Origin: Protaetiibacter sp.
GTDB taxonomy: Bacteria > Actinomycetota > Actinomycetes > Actinomycetales > Microbacteriaceae
Assembly: GCA_030150265.1 (NCBI GenBank)
Contig: JASLGG010000003.1
Location: 1-64,000, forward strand
DNA: 64,000 nucleotides
Direction of reading: 5' to 3'
In this document: piece after piece, positions 1 through 8,235 of the stretch
How the letters are laid out: each line of letters opens with the position of its first letter
Position numbering within the stretch: position 1 is the stretch's first letter
Position numbers and translations under genes: made by a program
Notes under the pieces: generated by a model
What the model was told of the DNA's origin: nothing
Seen by the model: the letters and a program-made list of their open reading frames with translations, nothing else
The model's database searches: none

Positions 1-1203
1 CTGCTCGCGCGCGGTCGTCTTCTTGAACATGCGCAGCTTGCCCGACTCGGCCTGCTCGACGTAATAGGCGTAACGCTCGGAGAACGCCTTGCCATAGAGC
101 TCGTTGAGGTCGGCGACCTCCAGCGGGTCGAACAGGTACCAGTCCTGGTCGTTCTGGACGCGCTTCATGAACTCGTCGCTGATCCACACCGCGGTGTTGG
201 CGGTGCGGGTGCGGCGGTAGGGGTCGCCGGAGTTCTGGCGCAGGTCCAGGAACTCCGGGAAGTCCATGTGCCAGTTCTCCATGTAGAAGCACAGGGCGCC
301 GAACTTCTTGCCGCCACGGCTGACCGCGCGCAGCACCGAGTCGATGGTGTGCATGAACGGGATCGGACCGGTCGAGGTCGTGTTGTTCGAGCGGATGGGC
401 GAGCCCTGGGCGCGCAGCTTGGTGACCGAGAGGCCGATGCCGCCGGTGCCCTTGGTGAGCCACATGACGTCGCGCACCGACTTGGCGATGTGCTCGATGT
501 CGTCGTGCATCTCCATGACGAAGCAGTTGGAGAGCTGCGGGAAGGCCGTGCCGGCGTTGACGAGCGTGGAGCCCGCGGCGAGGTACTCGAGCTTCGACAT
601 CTTGTCGTAGAACTCGATCGCGTGGGTGGTGGGGTCGGCCTCGTTGAGCGAGAGGCCCATCGCGATGCGCATCCAGAAGAACTGGGGCACCTCGAGCGGC
701 TCGCCGTTGCGCGCCTTGATGCCGTAGCGGTTGTTGAGCGTGACGACGCCGATGTACTTGAGGAGCCCGTCGCGGGCCGGCTCGAGGGCGGCCGCGAGGC
801 GGTCGAGGTCGAAGAGCGCGGGGAAGCGCGAGTCGAGCAGCGCCTCGTCGACGCCGCGCTCGATCACACGGCGGAAGTGCTGCGCGTGGAGGGACTTGAG
901 CTCCTCGGCGGTCTCGTAGTCGCCGAGCACGCGCTTGTAGATGGTCTTGAGCAGGAGGCGCGCGGCGACGGTGTCGAACTGCGGGTCGTCCTTGACGTTC
1001 TGGAGGGCGACCTGGATGACGGCCTCGTCGAGCTGCTGGGTGGTGATGCCGTCGAAGAGGGTGAGCTCGAGCTCGGAGGCGATCTGGGTGACCCAGGTGA
1101 TGTTCTCGTCGAGCCCCTGGCTCGCGTGCTCGATCGCCAGGTTGATCTTGTTGGCGTCGTACGGCTCGCGTTGTCCGTTGCGCTTCACGACGGTGATGGC
1201 CAC
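1..1203 (-). CDS. nrdA: Class I ribonucleoside-diphosphate reductase, alpha subunit (3' end beyond window)
   Basis: The gene starts at a GTG (1203-1201) behind a GGGAGGGAAGGAATCAC ribosome binding site and stays open for 401 codons to the left edge, so the C-terminal half is missing. It reduces ribonucleotides to deoxyribonucleotides in the cytoplasm, together with a radical-generating beta subunit. Residues 4-95 form a complete ATP-cone (VVKRNGQREPYDANKI), the allosteric activity domain, which class Ib NrdE usually lacks. Then follow the alpha N-terminal domain and the start of the catalytic barrel with PQLSNCF (C227, the first redox cysteine) and TKGTGGIGLS. The class call rests on these motifs; the radical-site cysteine lies outside the window. 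NrdR boxes and DnaA-like boxes sit upstream. Confidence 0.93.
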   Translation of the reverse strand, partial: MAITVVKRNGQREPYDANKINLAIEHASQGLDENITWVTQIASELELTLFDGITTQQLDEAVIQVALQNVKDDPQFDTVAARLLLKTIYKRVLGDYETAEELKSLHAQHFRRVIERGVDEALLDSRFPALFDLDRLAAALEPARDGLLKYIGVVTLNNRYGIKARNGEPLEVPQFFWMRIAMGLSLNEADPTTHAIEFYDKMSKLEYLAAGSTLVNAGTAFPQLSNCFVMEMHDDIEHIAKSVRDVMWLTKGTGGIGLSVTKLRAQGSPIRSNNTTSTGPIPFMHTIDSVLRAVSRGGKKFGALCFYMENWHMDFPEFLDLRQNSGDPYRRTRTANTAVWISDEFMKRVQNDQDWYLFDPLEVADLNELYGKAFSERYAYYVEQAESGKLRMFKKTTAREQ

Positions 1204-1323
1204 GTGATTCCTTCCCTCCCGCGCCGTGCGGCGCGCCCGCATTTCCGTTGAAAACCCCTGATGAGAACGACCTCGACCGGCCGTCGCGGGGCCTCATCGC
1301 CCTCCTCCGGCCAGGAGGTTTCA

Positions 1324-1371
1324 CCACTATATATCGGGCTGCTGGGAGCTAGCCAACCCTAGATGTTGTGG
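1324..1371. promoter_or_regulatory. Tandem NrdR operator boxes
   Basis: Two 16-base sites, CCACTATATATCGGGC (1324-1339) and ACCCTAGATGTTGTGG (1356-1371), each match about 12 of 16 positions of the NrdR consensus ACACTATATATTGTGT. Their starts are exactly 32 bases apart, about three helical turns, the classic spacing of paired NrdR boxes. The left box contains a plausible minus-strand -10 (TATAGT, 1331-1326) for the reductase gene, so repression by NrdR with ATP/dATP is expected. Confidence 0.8.
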
Positions 1372-1376
1372 GCGTG

Positions 1377-1425
1377 TCATCCACAGATGTGCATAACTTC
1401 ATCGCTGTTATGCACACTTTCCACA
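1377..1425. promoter_or_regulatory. Cluster of DnaA-box-like 9-mers with a perfect inverted repeat
   Basis: Four matches to TTWTNCACA lie in 49 bases: TCATCCACA (1377-1385, one mismatch), TTATGCACA on the minus strand (1396-1388), TTATGCACA on the plus strand (1408-1416), and CTTTCCACA (1417-1425, one mismatch). The two perfect boxes belong to a 10-base inverted repeat, TGTGCATAAC (1388-1397) and GTTATGCACA (1407-1416), with a 9-base spacer. The cluster lies upstream of the ribonucleotide reductase gene and ahead of the transporter gene. DnaA control of nrd is known in E. coli; here it is inferred from sequence alone. Confidence 0.6.
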
Positions 1426-1487
1426 CCCTCGCACGGGCCTCGGACGCTCGCGGCGATGTCGCCCCCCGGCACTACAGTGAGAGGGCT

Positions 1488-2702
1488 GTGAACGCGTACC
1501 TCGAGCTCTTGCGCACCCCGGGAGTGGCCCGGATCATCGTCGCGCAGTTGGCGGCGCGGTTCCCCGGCGGCATGATCTCGCTCGGCTTCCTCATCCACAT
1601 CGAGCACATCTTCCACAGCTACGGCGCCGCGGGTCTCGTGCTCGGCGCGACCTCCGTCGGCCAGGCCATCTCGGGCCCCGTCACGAGCCGGTGGATGGGG
1701 CGCTGGGGCATGCGACCGGTGCTCATCCTCACGACGCTCGTGTGCGCCGGCGCGCTCTCCACCATCGCGCTCGCCTCCGCCGGCCTGCCGCTCTGGTTCT
1801 TCATGGCCGCGGGCTTCCTCGCGGGCCTCAGCTACCCTCCGGTGCAGCCCGCCGTGCGCACCATCTACCCCAAGATGGTCAACTCCCGGCAGCTCACCCC
1901 GCTGTTCTCGCTCGACGCCTCGGCGCAGGAGATCATCTGGATCGCGGGGCCGGTCGTGATCACCTTCGTCGCGACCCAGATCTCGAGCGTCATCGGCATC
2001 TTCCTCTCGGTGTTCTTCCTCGTGGCGGGTGGAGCGTGGTTCATCTCCTCCCCCGAGCTCGGCCGGGTGCGCATCCCTCGCAGCAAGCGCAAGCTCGGCG
2101 CGGTGCTCAGGCGCCCGCCCGTGCTGCTCTCCACCGTCGTCGGATTCCTGCTCGTGGGATCGTGCGCGGCCATCGAGGCGGGCGTCGTGGCCACCTTCGG
2201 CGAGGGCGGCGCCGACGCGGGCATCGTGCTCGGCATCTGGGCGGTCGCCTCGCTCGTCGGCGGCCTGGGCTTCGGGCACATGCCGATCGGCCCCTGGGCG
2301 CTCGCCCGCCGGATGGTCTTCGTCTTCGTCGGCGCGCTGCTCGCGCTGTTCGCCTTCGAGTTCTGGACCATCTCGGGCGCGCTCGTCATCTCCGGGCTCG
2401 GCATCGCGCCAGCGCTCGCCGTCATGTTCTCGATCGTCTCGGCGAGCGTGAAGTTCTCCGACACCGCCGAGGCCTACGGCTGGATCGGTACGGGGCAGCT
2501 CATCGGCGCGGCCCTCGGCTCGGCCGTCGCGGGATTCCTCATCGACGGCCTCGGCCCCGACGGCGGGTTCGCGGCCGCTGCGGGCATCGCGCTGCTCGGC
2601 CTGCTGGTGCCGGTGATGTTCCGCCGCGCTCATCCCGACCTCCGGGGACGCGATGCGAGCCCCATGCCCGACACCGAGTCCATCCCGGTGGAACCGAGCT
2701 GA
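1488..2702 (+). CDS. Major facilitator superfamily transporter
   Basis: This 404-residue integral membrane protein has about 12 hydrophobic segments. After the second segment it has a degenerate MFS motif A (GPVTSRWMGRWGMRP). The hydrophilic loop near residues 185-205 (SPELGRVRIPRSKRKLG) separates the two six-helix halves. Substrate is not predictable; an efflux role is common for this group. I chose GTG 1488 because a purine-rich GAGAGGG precedes it and TACAGT (1473-1478) is a possible -10. A longer reading frame from 1368 would run through the DnaA-box cluster and has no membrane-protein character. The gene stands alone, divergent from the reductase gene. Confidence 0.85.
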   Translation: MNAYLELLRTPGVARIIVAQLAARFPGGMISLGFLIHIEHIFHSYGAAGLVLGATSVGQAISGPVTSRWMGRWGMRPVLILTTLVCAGALSTIALASAGLPLWFFMAAGFLAGLSYPPVQPAVRTIYPKMVNSRQLTPLFSLDASAQEIIWIAGPVVITFVATQISSVIGIFLSVFFLVAGGAWFISSPELGRVRIPRSKRKLGAVLRRPPVLLSTVVGFLLVGSCAAIEAGVVATFGEGGADAGIVLGIWAVASLVGGLGFGHMPIGPWALARRMVFVFVGALLALFAFEFWTISGALVISGLGIAPALAVMFSIVSASVKFSDTAEAYGWIGTGQLIGAALGSAVAGFLIDGLGPDGGFAAAAGIALLGLLVPVMFRRAHPDLRGRDASPMPDTESIPVEPS

Positions 2703-2885
2703 GCCGCCCGAGCTGAGCCGTATTCCCAGCAAAGCCACAGCAGCGAATCTCTTGCGGCGGACGCTCGGGCTGCGATAAACCGAACTGTCGGCCTGCCCGA
2801 GGCCGCACCCCACTCCTCCCCGGGAGGGATCTGCCCATGTCGCTTTCCGGTCCCCGCACACCCGCCCTCTGAACGCAGCATTCCC

Positions 2886-5387
2886 GTGCTGCACGGCCGT
2901 GACGTCGTCCTCGAGCGCATCGAGGAGCTCGGCAGAGGCGCCCGCGACGAGGCGCTCCTGCTCATCGGCGATGTCGGCAGCGGGAAGACCTCGCTGCTCG
3001 CCGAGCAGGCGCACCGCGACCCGGCGCTCTATTCCCTGGTGCGGGTGAACCGCAGCGAGTCGAGCTGGCCGCTGTCGGGCGTCGCCTCGCTGCTGAGCGC
3101 CGTGGGCGACCCGCGCGTGGCGGGCTTCGCCGGGCGCTTCGAGCTGCGCACCGACGGACCCGGGCGCCACGCCGACGCCGCGGGCGAGCTGCTCGCGATG
3201 CTGCGCGGCCTGGCGTTGCGCCCCACCGTGCTGCTCGTCGACGACATCGACCGGATGGATCTCGCGAGCCGTCGCATCGTCGGCCACATGGCGGGCCACC
3301 TCGCGGGATCCGGACTCCGCATCGTCGCGACGGCCGCCGACCTCTCCTCCGACGAGCCCCTCGCGGGGCTGCCGCGCATCGAGCTCGGCCCGCTCGACGA
3401 CGCGGCCCTCGCCGAGCTCGCCCCGGCCGGCATCGACCCCGGAACCCAGCGCATCCTCGCCGCACAGGCCTCGGGCAACCTCGGCGCCTTCTCGGAGCTC
3501 GTCGCCTCGCTGACCCCCGAGCAGCTCGACGGACGCGACGCCCTGCGGCTGCCGCCGATCCCGGGGCCCGCCGCGTGGGCTGCGCGCGAGCGCGCCAGCC
3601 GCAACCTCGGACGCACCCGGAGCGCCGTGCTCGACCGCCTCGCCACCGCACCCCTCCACGACCGCGCCTCGATCGCCGCCTGGGGGCCGGATGCGGACGA
3701 CGCGCTGCAGGAGCTGGTCGACGTGGGGCTCGCCCGCGAGCACGGCCTCTTCGTGCTGCTGCCCAACCCGCTGTTGCGCGCCGCGCTCGCATCCGCGCTC
3801 CCCGCGCAGGCACGACGAGCGGTCCACGCCGAGCTCGCGACGGCCGCGGGACCGCTCGTGCGCCCGTGGCACGCCGCGTGCGCCGATCCCACCGCCGACC
3901 ACCGTCTCGAGCTGCTCGACGCGGCAGACGAGCTCACCCGCCTCGGGCATCCGCTGGTCGCCGTCGAGTACGCCGACCGTGCCATCCGCTTCGACCGGGA
4001 GGGACTCGCCGGGGCGCTCGCCCGGCTCGCGGAACGGCTGCTGCTGAACGGCACGCTCGATCTCGCCGAGCGATACCTGCGGATCGCGGCGACCGATCCG
4101 CGGCCCGCTGCGGACGACGCGCTCCTCCTCGCGGTCATGCGCCTGCACGCCGACCGCCTGTCGGGACGGCGCACCGACCCGCCGCACCTCGAGGCCGAGA
4201 TCATCGCCGGCGCCTCGGACGAGGCGCGCGAGCGCTGGATGGGCGCCGCCGAGGCGGTGCTGGCCGCGCGCGGCGAGTCACCGGCATCCGTCGCCTCATC
4301 GGATGCCGGCCCGGCGGCGGATCCGCTGCTGCTGGCCCTGCAGGCGCGCGGCGCCGCGCTCGCCCAGGACTACCCCCGCGCCCGCACCCTCGTGGCGCGC
4401 CTCGACGGCTCGCTCGTGCGGCCGAACCCCGCCTGGTCGGGCTGGCTCGCCTCTCTCGCCGTGGACTGCGAGGTGCGGGCGGGACGGATCGGCGCGGCGC
4501 TCGAACTCGCCCGCGACTGGCAGTCCCACGCGAGTGCCACGGCGCTCCCCCCGGGCGTCGCGCCGCTGCACACCTGGGCTCGGCTCGCGGCGAACGACCT
4601 CGACGCGGCAGTCGAGCTGCTTCTCACCTGGACCGACAACGCCGTCATGCGCGTCGGCCCGCTCGAGGCGGCGTCCGCGCTCGCGCTGCTCGGCGACCTC
4701 ACGATGCTCCAGGGCGACCCCGAGCGCGCCGCCGATCACCTGCTGCTCGCGGGCGCCATCGCCGCGCCCCTCGACGACCCCGCGCTCACGCGACACCTGC
4801 CCGCTCTCGCGGAGAGTCTCATGGCGACCGGTCGCACCCTCGCGGCGCGGCAGGCGGCCGATCGCCTCGCGGATGCGGCACGCCGGCATCCGAGTCGCTG
4901 GACGGCCCTCGCCACGGATCATGCGCGCATCGCCGTGGCCGAGCCGGAGCTGCTGCCCGTGCTCGTCGCGCAGGCTCTCGAGCACCACGGCGCCGACGAC
5001 GCCGGCTTCGATCTCGGTCGCCTGCTCGCCACCGCCGCACGGCGTCTCGCGATGCACGGCGCCATCGCCGAGTCGGCGGTCGCGGCCACCGAGGCGCGGA
5101 TCGCGCTCACCGGAGCCGGCGCCCTGCCGTGGGCACGACGCGTGACGCCCGTGCCCGTCGCGAGCGCCCCCCTCGCGCTCGAGGCTCCGAGTCCCGGGCG
5201 CACCGCCTACCACGCGCTGAGCGCGGAGGAGCGGGCGGTCGTGGACCTCGTGGTGCAGGGGTACCACAACAAGGACATCGCGGCCCGGCTGTTCATCTCG
5301 GTGCGCACCGTGGAGCTCCGCCTCACCCACGTCTACCGCACGGTGGGGGCGCGGTCCCGCGCGCACCTCGTGGCGCTCATGTCGTGA
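2886..5387 (+). CDS. LuxR-family transcriptional regulator with N-terminal ATPase (LAL-like)
   Basis: The 833-residue protein has a P-loop ATPase at the N terminus (Walker A GDVGSGKT at 28-35, Walker B TVLLVDDID near 115-124). A long alanine- and leucine-rich helical, TPR-like middle follows, then a C-terminal LuxR/GerE helix-turn-helix from about residue 770 (LSAEERAVVDLVVQGYHNKD). This order is typical of large ATP-dependent LuxR regulators. The start GTG 2886 has only a weak ribosome binding site; the frame is supported by the P-loop starting just 25 residues in. The last 11 bases overlap the end of the convergent glycosyltransferase gene. A role in surface-polysaccharide control is only suggested by the neighbours. 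Confidence 0.85.
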   Translation: MLHGRDVVLERIEELGRGARDEALLLIGDVGSGKTSLLAEQAHRDPALYSLVRVNRSESSWPLSGVASLLSAVGDPRVAGFAGRFELRTDGPGRHADAAGELLAMLRGLALRPTVLLVDDIDRMDLASRRIVGHMAGHLAGSGLRIVATAADLSSDEPLAGLPRIELGPLDDAALAELAPAGIDPGTQRILAAQASGNLGAFSELVASLTPEQLDGRDALRLPPIPGPAAWAARERASRNLGRTRSAVLDRLATAPLHDRASIAAWGPDADDALQELVDVGLAREHGLFVLLPNPLLRAALASALPAQARRAVHAELATAAGPLVRPWHAACADPTADHRLELLDAADELTRLGHPLVAVEYADRAIRFDREGLAGALARLAERLLLNGTLDLAERYLRIAATDPRPAADDALLLAVMRLHADRLSGRRTDPPHLEAEIIAGASDEARERWMGAAEAVLAARGESPASVASSDAGPAADPLLLALQARGAALAQDYPRARTLVARLDGSLVRPNPAWSGWLASLAVDCEVRAGRIGAALELARDWQSHASATALPPGVAPLHTWARLAANDLDAAVELLLTWTDNAVMRVGPLEAASALALLGDLTMLQGDPERAADHLLLAGAIAAPLDDPALTRHLPALAESLMATGRTLAARQAADRLADAARRHPSRWTALATDHARIAVAEPELLPVLVAQALEHHGADDAGFDLGRLLATAARRLAMHGAIAESAVAATEARIALTGAGALPWARRVTPVPVASAPLALEAPSPGRTAYHALSAEERAVVDLVVQGYHNKDIAARLFISVRTVELRLTHVYRTVGARSRAHLVALMS

Positions 5388-6636
5388 CGGAGCGGCGTGC
5401 GGGCGACGACCACCGCCCGTCGGTGCGGCGCACGAACGCGTCCACCATCGCTCCCAGGCACAGCAGCGCGTCCAGGATGCGGAGCAGGGGGAAGACGAGC
5501 CCCATCACGAGGTAGCCGGGTCGCCGGGCGAGCACCGCGGCGAGCACCGACAGCAGGTAGTCGGGCAGCGCGACGCCCGCCACGATCGCGAGCGGGGGGA
5601 TCGCGGCGGCCAGCTCGGCGGACACGCCGCTCGGGTCGGCGCGGGTCGCCGCGAGCACGGTGGCGACGATGCTCGCCGCGGCGAGCGGCAACGCGAGCAC
5701 CATGAAGACGCTGCTCGTCAGGAGCTCGCCGATCGAGAGGGCCAGCAGCGTCCAGAAGCGCCCGAGGTGAGGCCCGTGGCGACGCACCGTCTGCCAGAAG
5801 CCGAGGCTCCAGCGGCGCACCTGCTTGCGGTAGTCGTGCAGGTTGTCCGGGTCCTGGGTGTAGGCGACCGCGGCATCCGGGCGGAACGCGATCCGGCCGA
5901 GCCGCTTCGCGTGCACCTCGAAGGTCATGTTGTAGTCCTCGATCGCGAGCCCCGGTGCGTCGATCTCGATGTCGGCCAGCACGCGGGTGCGGTACATGCT
6001 CGCGAAGCCCGGCACGATCGCGACCGCGTTGAGGTGCCGGGCGGCCTGCCCGAACTTCTGCAGGTACTGCACGCTCAGGTAGAGCCTCTCCCGGTAGGCG
6101 ACGAGCAGCCGGCCCATGAGCGTCGCGGGCGCGGGGTCGAGCAGGGTCGTCGCGCGACCCGCCACCGCCACGACCTCCGGGTCCGCGAAGGCCGGCAGGC
6201 CCGTGCGCAGGTAGTCGTCGCTCAGCTGGCTGTCGGCGTCGAGCAGCACGACCACCTCGAAGCGCGCGGCGAGCTCGAGCTCGTCGACGATGGCCCGGAT
6301 GGCGCCCGCCTTGCCGCGGTTCGGCGAGAGCTCCAGCACGGTCGCCCCCGCCGCCCGGGCCACCACGGCGGTCGCGTCGTGCGAGCCGTCGGATGCCACG
6401 AACACGTTCGAGAGCGACACCTGTCGCGCGGCCGAGCGGATGGTGGCCGCGATCACGAGCTCCTCGTCGTGCGCCGCGATCACGACGGCCACCTCGTCGG
6501 ACCTCGGCACGCGCCCGGCCAGGCGGGGCGCGCGCCCGGCGCTGCGCGCGGCAGCGAAGCGCGCGATCCCGGCGATCGTCCACAGCAGGGTGTTGACGCC
6601 GACCACCACGACGAAGGTCACCACGAATGCGGCCAT
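5377..6636 (-). CDS. Family 2 membrane glycosyltransferase
   Basis: This is a 419-residue processive-type GT2 enzyme. It has an N-terminal membrane helix (3-24), a cytoplasmic GT-A domain, and several C-terminal helices from about 295 to 400. The catalytic signature is complete: VVIAAHDEE (51-59), the DAD metal site (133-135), the ED pair (233-234) and the QVRRW motif (272-276), as in chitin, cellulose and hyaluronan synthase relatives. It probably polymerises or extends a cell-surface polysaccharide. The ATG at 6636 follows GGAGGTGCGCC. It is divergent from the nucleotide-sugar dehydrogenase gene, which could supply its substrate. The sugar itself cannot be read from sequence. Confidence 0.85.
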   Translation of the reverse strand: MAAFVVTFVVVVGVNTLLWTIAGIARFAAARSAGRAPRLAGRVPRSDEVAVVIAAHDEELVIAATIRSAARQVSLSNVFVASDGSHDATAVVARAAGATVLELSPNRGKAGAIRAIVDELELAARFEVVVLLDADSQLSDDYLRTGLPAFADPEVVAVAGRATTLLDPAPATLMGRLLVAYRERLYLSVQYLQKFGQAARHLNAVAIVPGFASMYRTRVLADIEIDAPGLAIEDYNMTFEVHAKRLGRIAFRPDAAVAYTQDPDNLHDYRKQVRRWSLGFWQTVRRHGPHLGRFWTLLALSIGELLTSSVFMVLALPLAAASIVATVLAATRADPSGVSAELAAAIPPLAIVAGVALPDYLLSVLAAVLARRPGYLVMGLVFPLLRILDALLCLGAMVDAFVRRTDGRWSSPARRSVTT

Positions 6637-6895
6637 GGCGCACCTCCGTTCGGGTCGTGCTGCGACGTTAGCAACGCGCGGGCGGCATCCGCCCCGGGGA
6701 AAACCGCACGGTCATGCGGAAAGCCGCACACCCTGCCGCGCACTCCCGCACACCTTCCGCATCGGCGTTGACCGGCCCCGCGCACGGGTCGACAGTTGCA
6801 CCGACGCCGGCAGGCGCCGCCCCCACGCCCCTCTCCGGGACGACCCGACCCATCCCCACACTGCGCCGTCCCCGCGGCGCCTCCGGAGGTTCATC
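6637..6895. promoter_or_regulatory. Divergent promoter region, glycosyltransferase / nucleotide-sugar dehydrogenase
   Basis: This is 259 bases between two divergently transcribed polysaccharide genes. It contains several CCGCAC repeats (for example in 6705-6752) and TTGACC near 6769 as a possible plus-strand -35, without a convincing -10. No long reading frame or clear palindrome is seen. Confidence 0.4.
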
Positions 6896-8230
6896 GTGAC
6901 CACGCTCGAGACGCGCCCGCGCGTCAATCCCCGCCCCGCGCCCGCCCTGCCCACGGCGCTCCCCTACGCCCGCGACGACTTCGACGTCGCGATCGTCGGC
7001 CTCGGCTACGTCGGCCTGCCCACCGCCCTCGCCTACCACCACGCGGGGGCCCGCGTGCTCGGCGTCGAGATCTCGCCGGCGCGCATCGCCGCCATCCGGA
7101 GCGGAGAGGTCGATCTGCTGCCCTCCGACCGCGAGCGCCTCGGCGACGCCGCCGACGACCCCGGGCTCGAGCTGAGTTCCGACCCGGCGATGCTCGGCAG
7201 GGCGTCCGCCGTCATCGTGTGCGTGCCGACGCCGGTCGACCACCACCTCGTGCCCGACCTCGCGATCCTGCGCGCGGCGTGCGCCGACGTCGTGGCGAAC
7301 GCGGTGCCGGGGCAGATCCTCATCCTCACCTCGACGAGCTACGTCGGATGCACCGAGGACCTGCTCGTGCGCCCCCTCGCCGAGCGGGGCCTCATCGCCG
7401 GGGAGTCGGTCTCGGTGGCCTTCAGCCCCGAGCGCATCGACCCCGGCAACGGCTCCATCGACCACGAGGCGGTGCCCCGCGTGGTGGGCGGTGCGACGCC
7501 GACGTGCGAGCTGCGCGCGGCCGCCGTCATCTCGCGCTACGCCTCCCGCGTGCACCGGGTGGACTCGCTCGCCGCCGCCGAGATGACGAAGCTGCTCGAG
7601 AACACCTTCCGCGCCGTGAACATCGCGCTCGCCAACGAGGTCGCCGACATCTGCCGCGAGCTCGACGTGCACGTGACCGACGTCATCGACGCCGCCGCCA
7701 CCAAGCCGTACGGCTTCATGCCGTTCCTGCCCGGCCCCGGCGTCGGCGGTCACTGCATCCCGTGCGACCCGCACTACCTGCTGTGGCAGTTGCGCGAGCG
7801 CCGCATCGCGGCTCCCATGATCACGCAGGCGATGACCGAGATCGCCGCTCGCCCCGCGCGCGTCGTCGACCGCGCCGCCCAGGTGCTCTCGGATGCCGGC
7901 CGCGGCCTCGCGGGATCCCGCGTGCTCGTCGTGGGCGTCTCGTACAAGGCCGACGTGGCCGACCTGCGCGAGTCTCCGGCCCTCGAGATCATCGAGGGGC
8001 TCGAGCGGCGGGGCGCGATCGTCGGGTACCTCGACCCGCTGTGCCCGCAGGCGCGGCTCGCCGACGGGCGCATCGCCGAGACGGTGCGCGATCCGCTCGG
8101 CTTCGCACCCGACCTCGTGATCCTGCACACGCGTCACCACGAGCTCGACCTCTCCTGGATCGACGACCGCCACGTCGTGCTCGACGCGAGCTACCGCGAG
8201 CTGACGCTGCCGCGGCGCGTGGAGCTCTGA
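6896..8230 (+). CDS. Nucleotide-sugar dehydrogenase (UDP-glucose/UDP-HexNAc 6-dehydrogenase family)
   Basis: This 444-residue cytoplasmic enzyme oxidises the C6 hydroxyl of a nucleotide sugar to a uronic acid with two NAD. The Rossmann motif is GLGYVG (35-40). The catalytic cysteine is C287 in GVGGHCIPCDP, and KLLENTFRAVNIALANE is the central dimerisation helix. The C-terminal UDP-binding domain carries GVSYKADVADLRESPA. The GHCIP form resembles the WecC/WbpA group that acts on UDP-N-acetyl sugars, so that substrate is likelier than UDP-glucose. The GTG 6896 has a strong CCGGAGG site seven bases upstream. The epimerase gene follows after 5 bases, so the two form an operon. Confidence 0.9.
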   Translation: MTTLETRPRVNPRPAPALPTALPYARDDFDVAIVGLGYVGLPTALAYHHAGARVLGVEISPARIAAIRSGEVDLLPSDRERLGDAADDPGLELSSDPAMLGRASAVIVCVPTPVDHHLVPDLAILRAACADVVANAVPGQILILTSTSYVGCTEDLLVRPLAERGLIAGESVSVAFSPERIDPGNGSIDHEAVPRVVGGATPTCELRAAAVISRYASRVHRVDSLAAAEMTKLLENTFRAVNIALANEVADICRELDVHVTDVIDAAATKPYGFMPFLPGPGVGGHCIPCDPHYLLWQLRERRIAAPMITQAMTEIAARPARVVDRAAQVLSDAGRGLAGSRVLVVGVSYKADVADLRESPALEIIEGLERRGAIVGYLDPLCPQARLADGRIAETVRDPLGFAPDLVILHTRHHELDLSWIDDRHVVLDASYRELTLPRRVEL

Positions 8231-8235
8231 GGGCC

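Noticed and set aside
1..1250. Plus-strand frame of about 327 codons at the left edge
   Set aside because: It is antisense to the ribonucleotide reductase gene, which has a domain match, cysteine motif and ribosome binding site.
1368..1487. N-terminal extension of the MFS transporter from GTG 1368
   Set aside because: It would translate through the DnaA and NrdR sites and gives a polar, non-membrane stretch. GTG 1488 with an upstream purine tract fits better.
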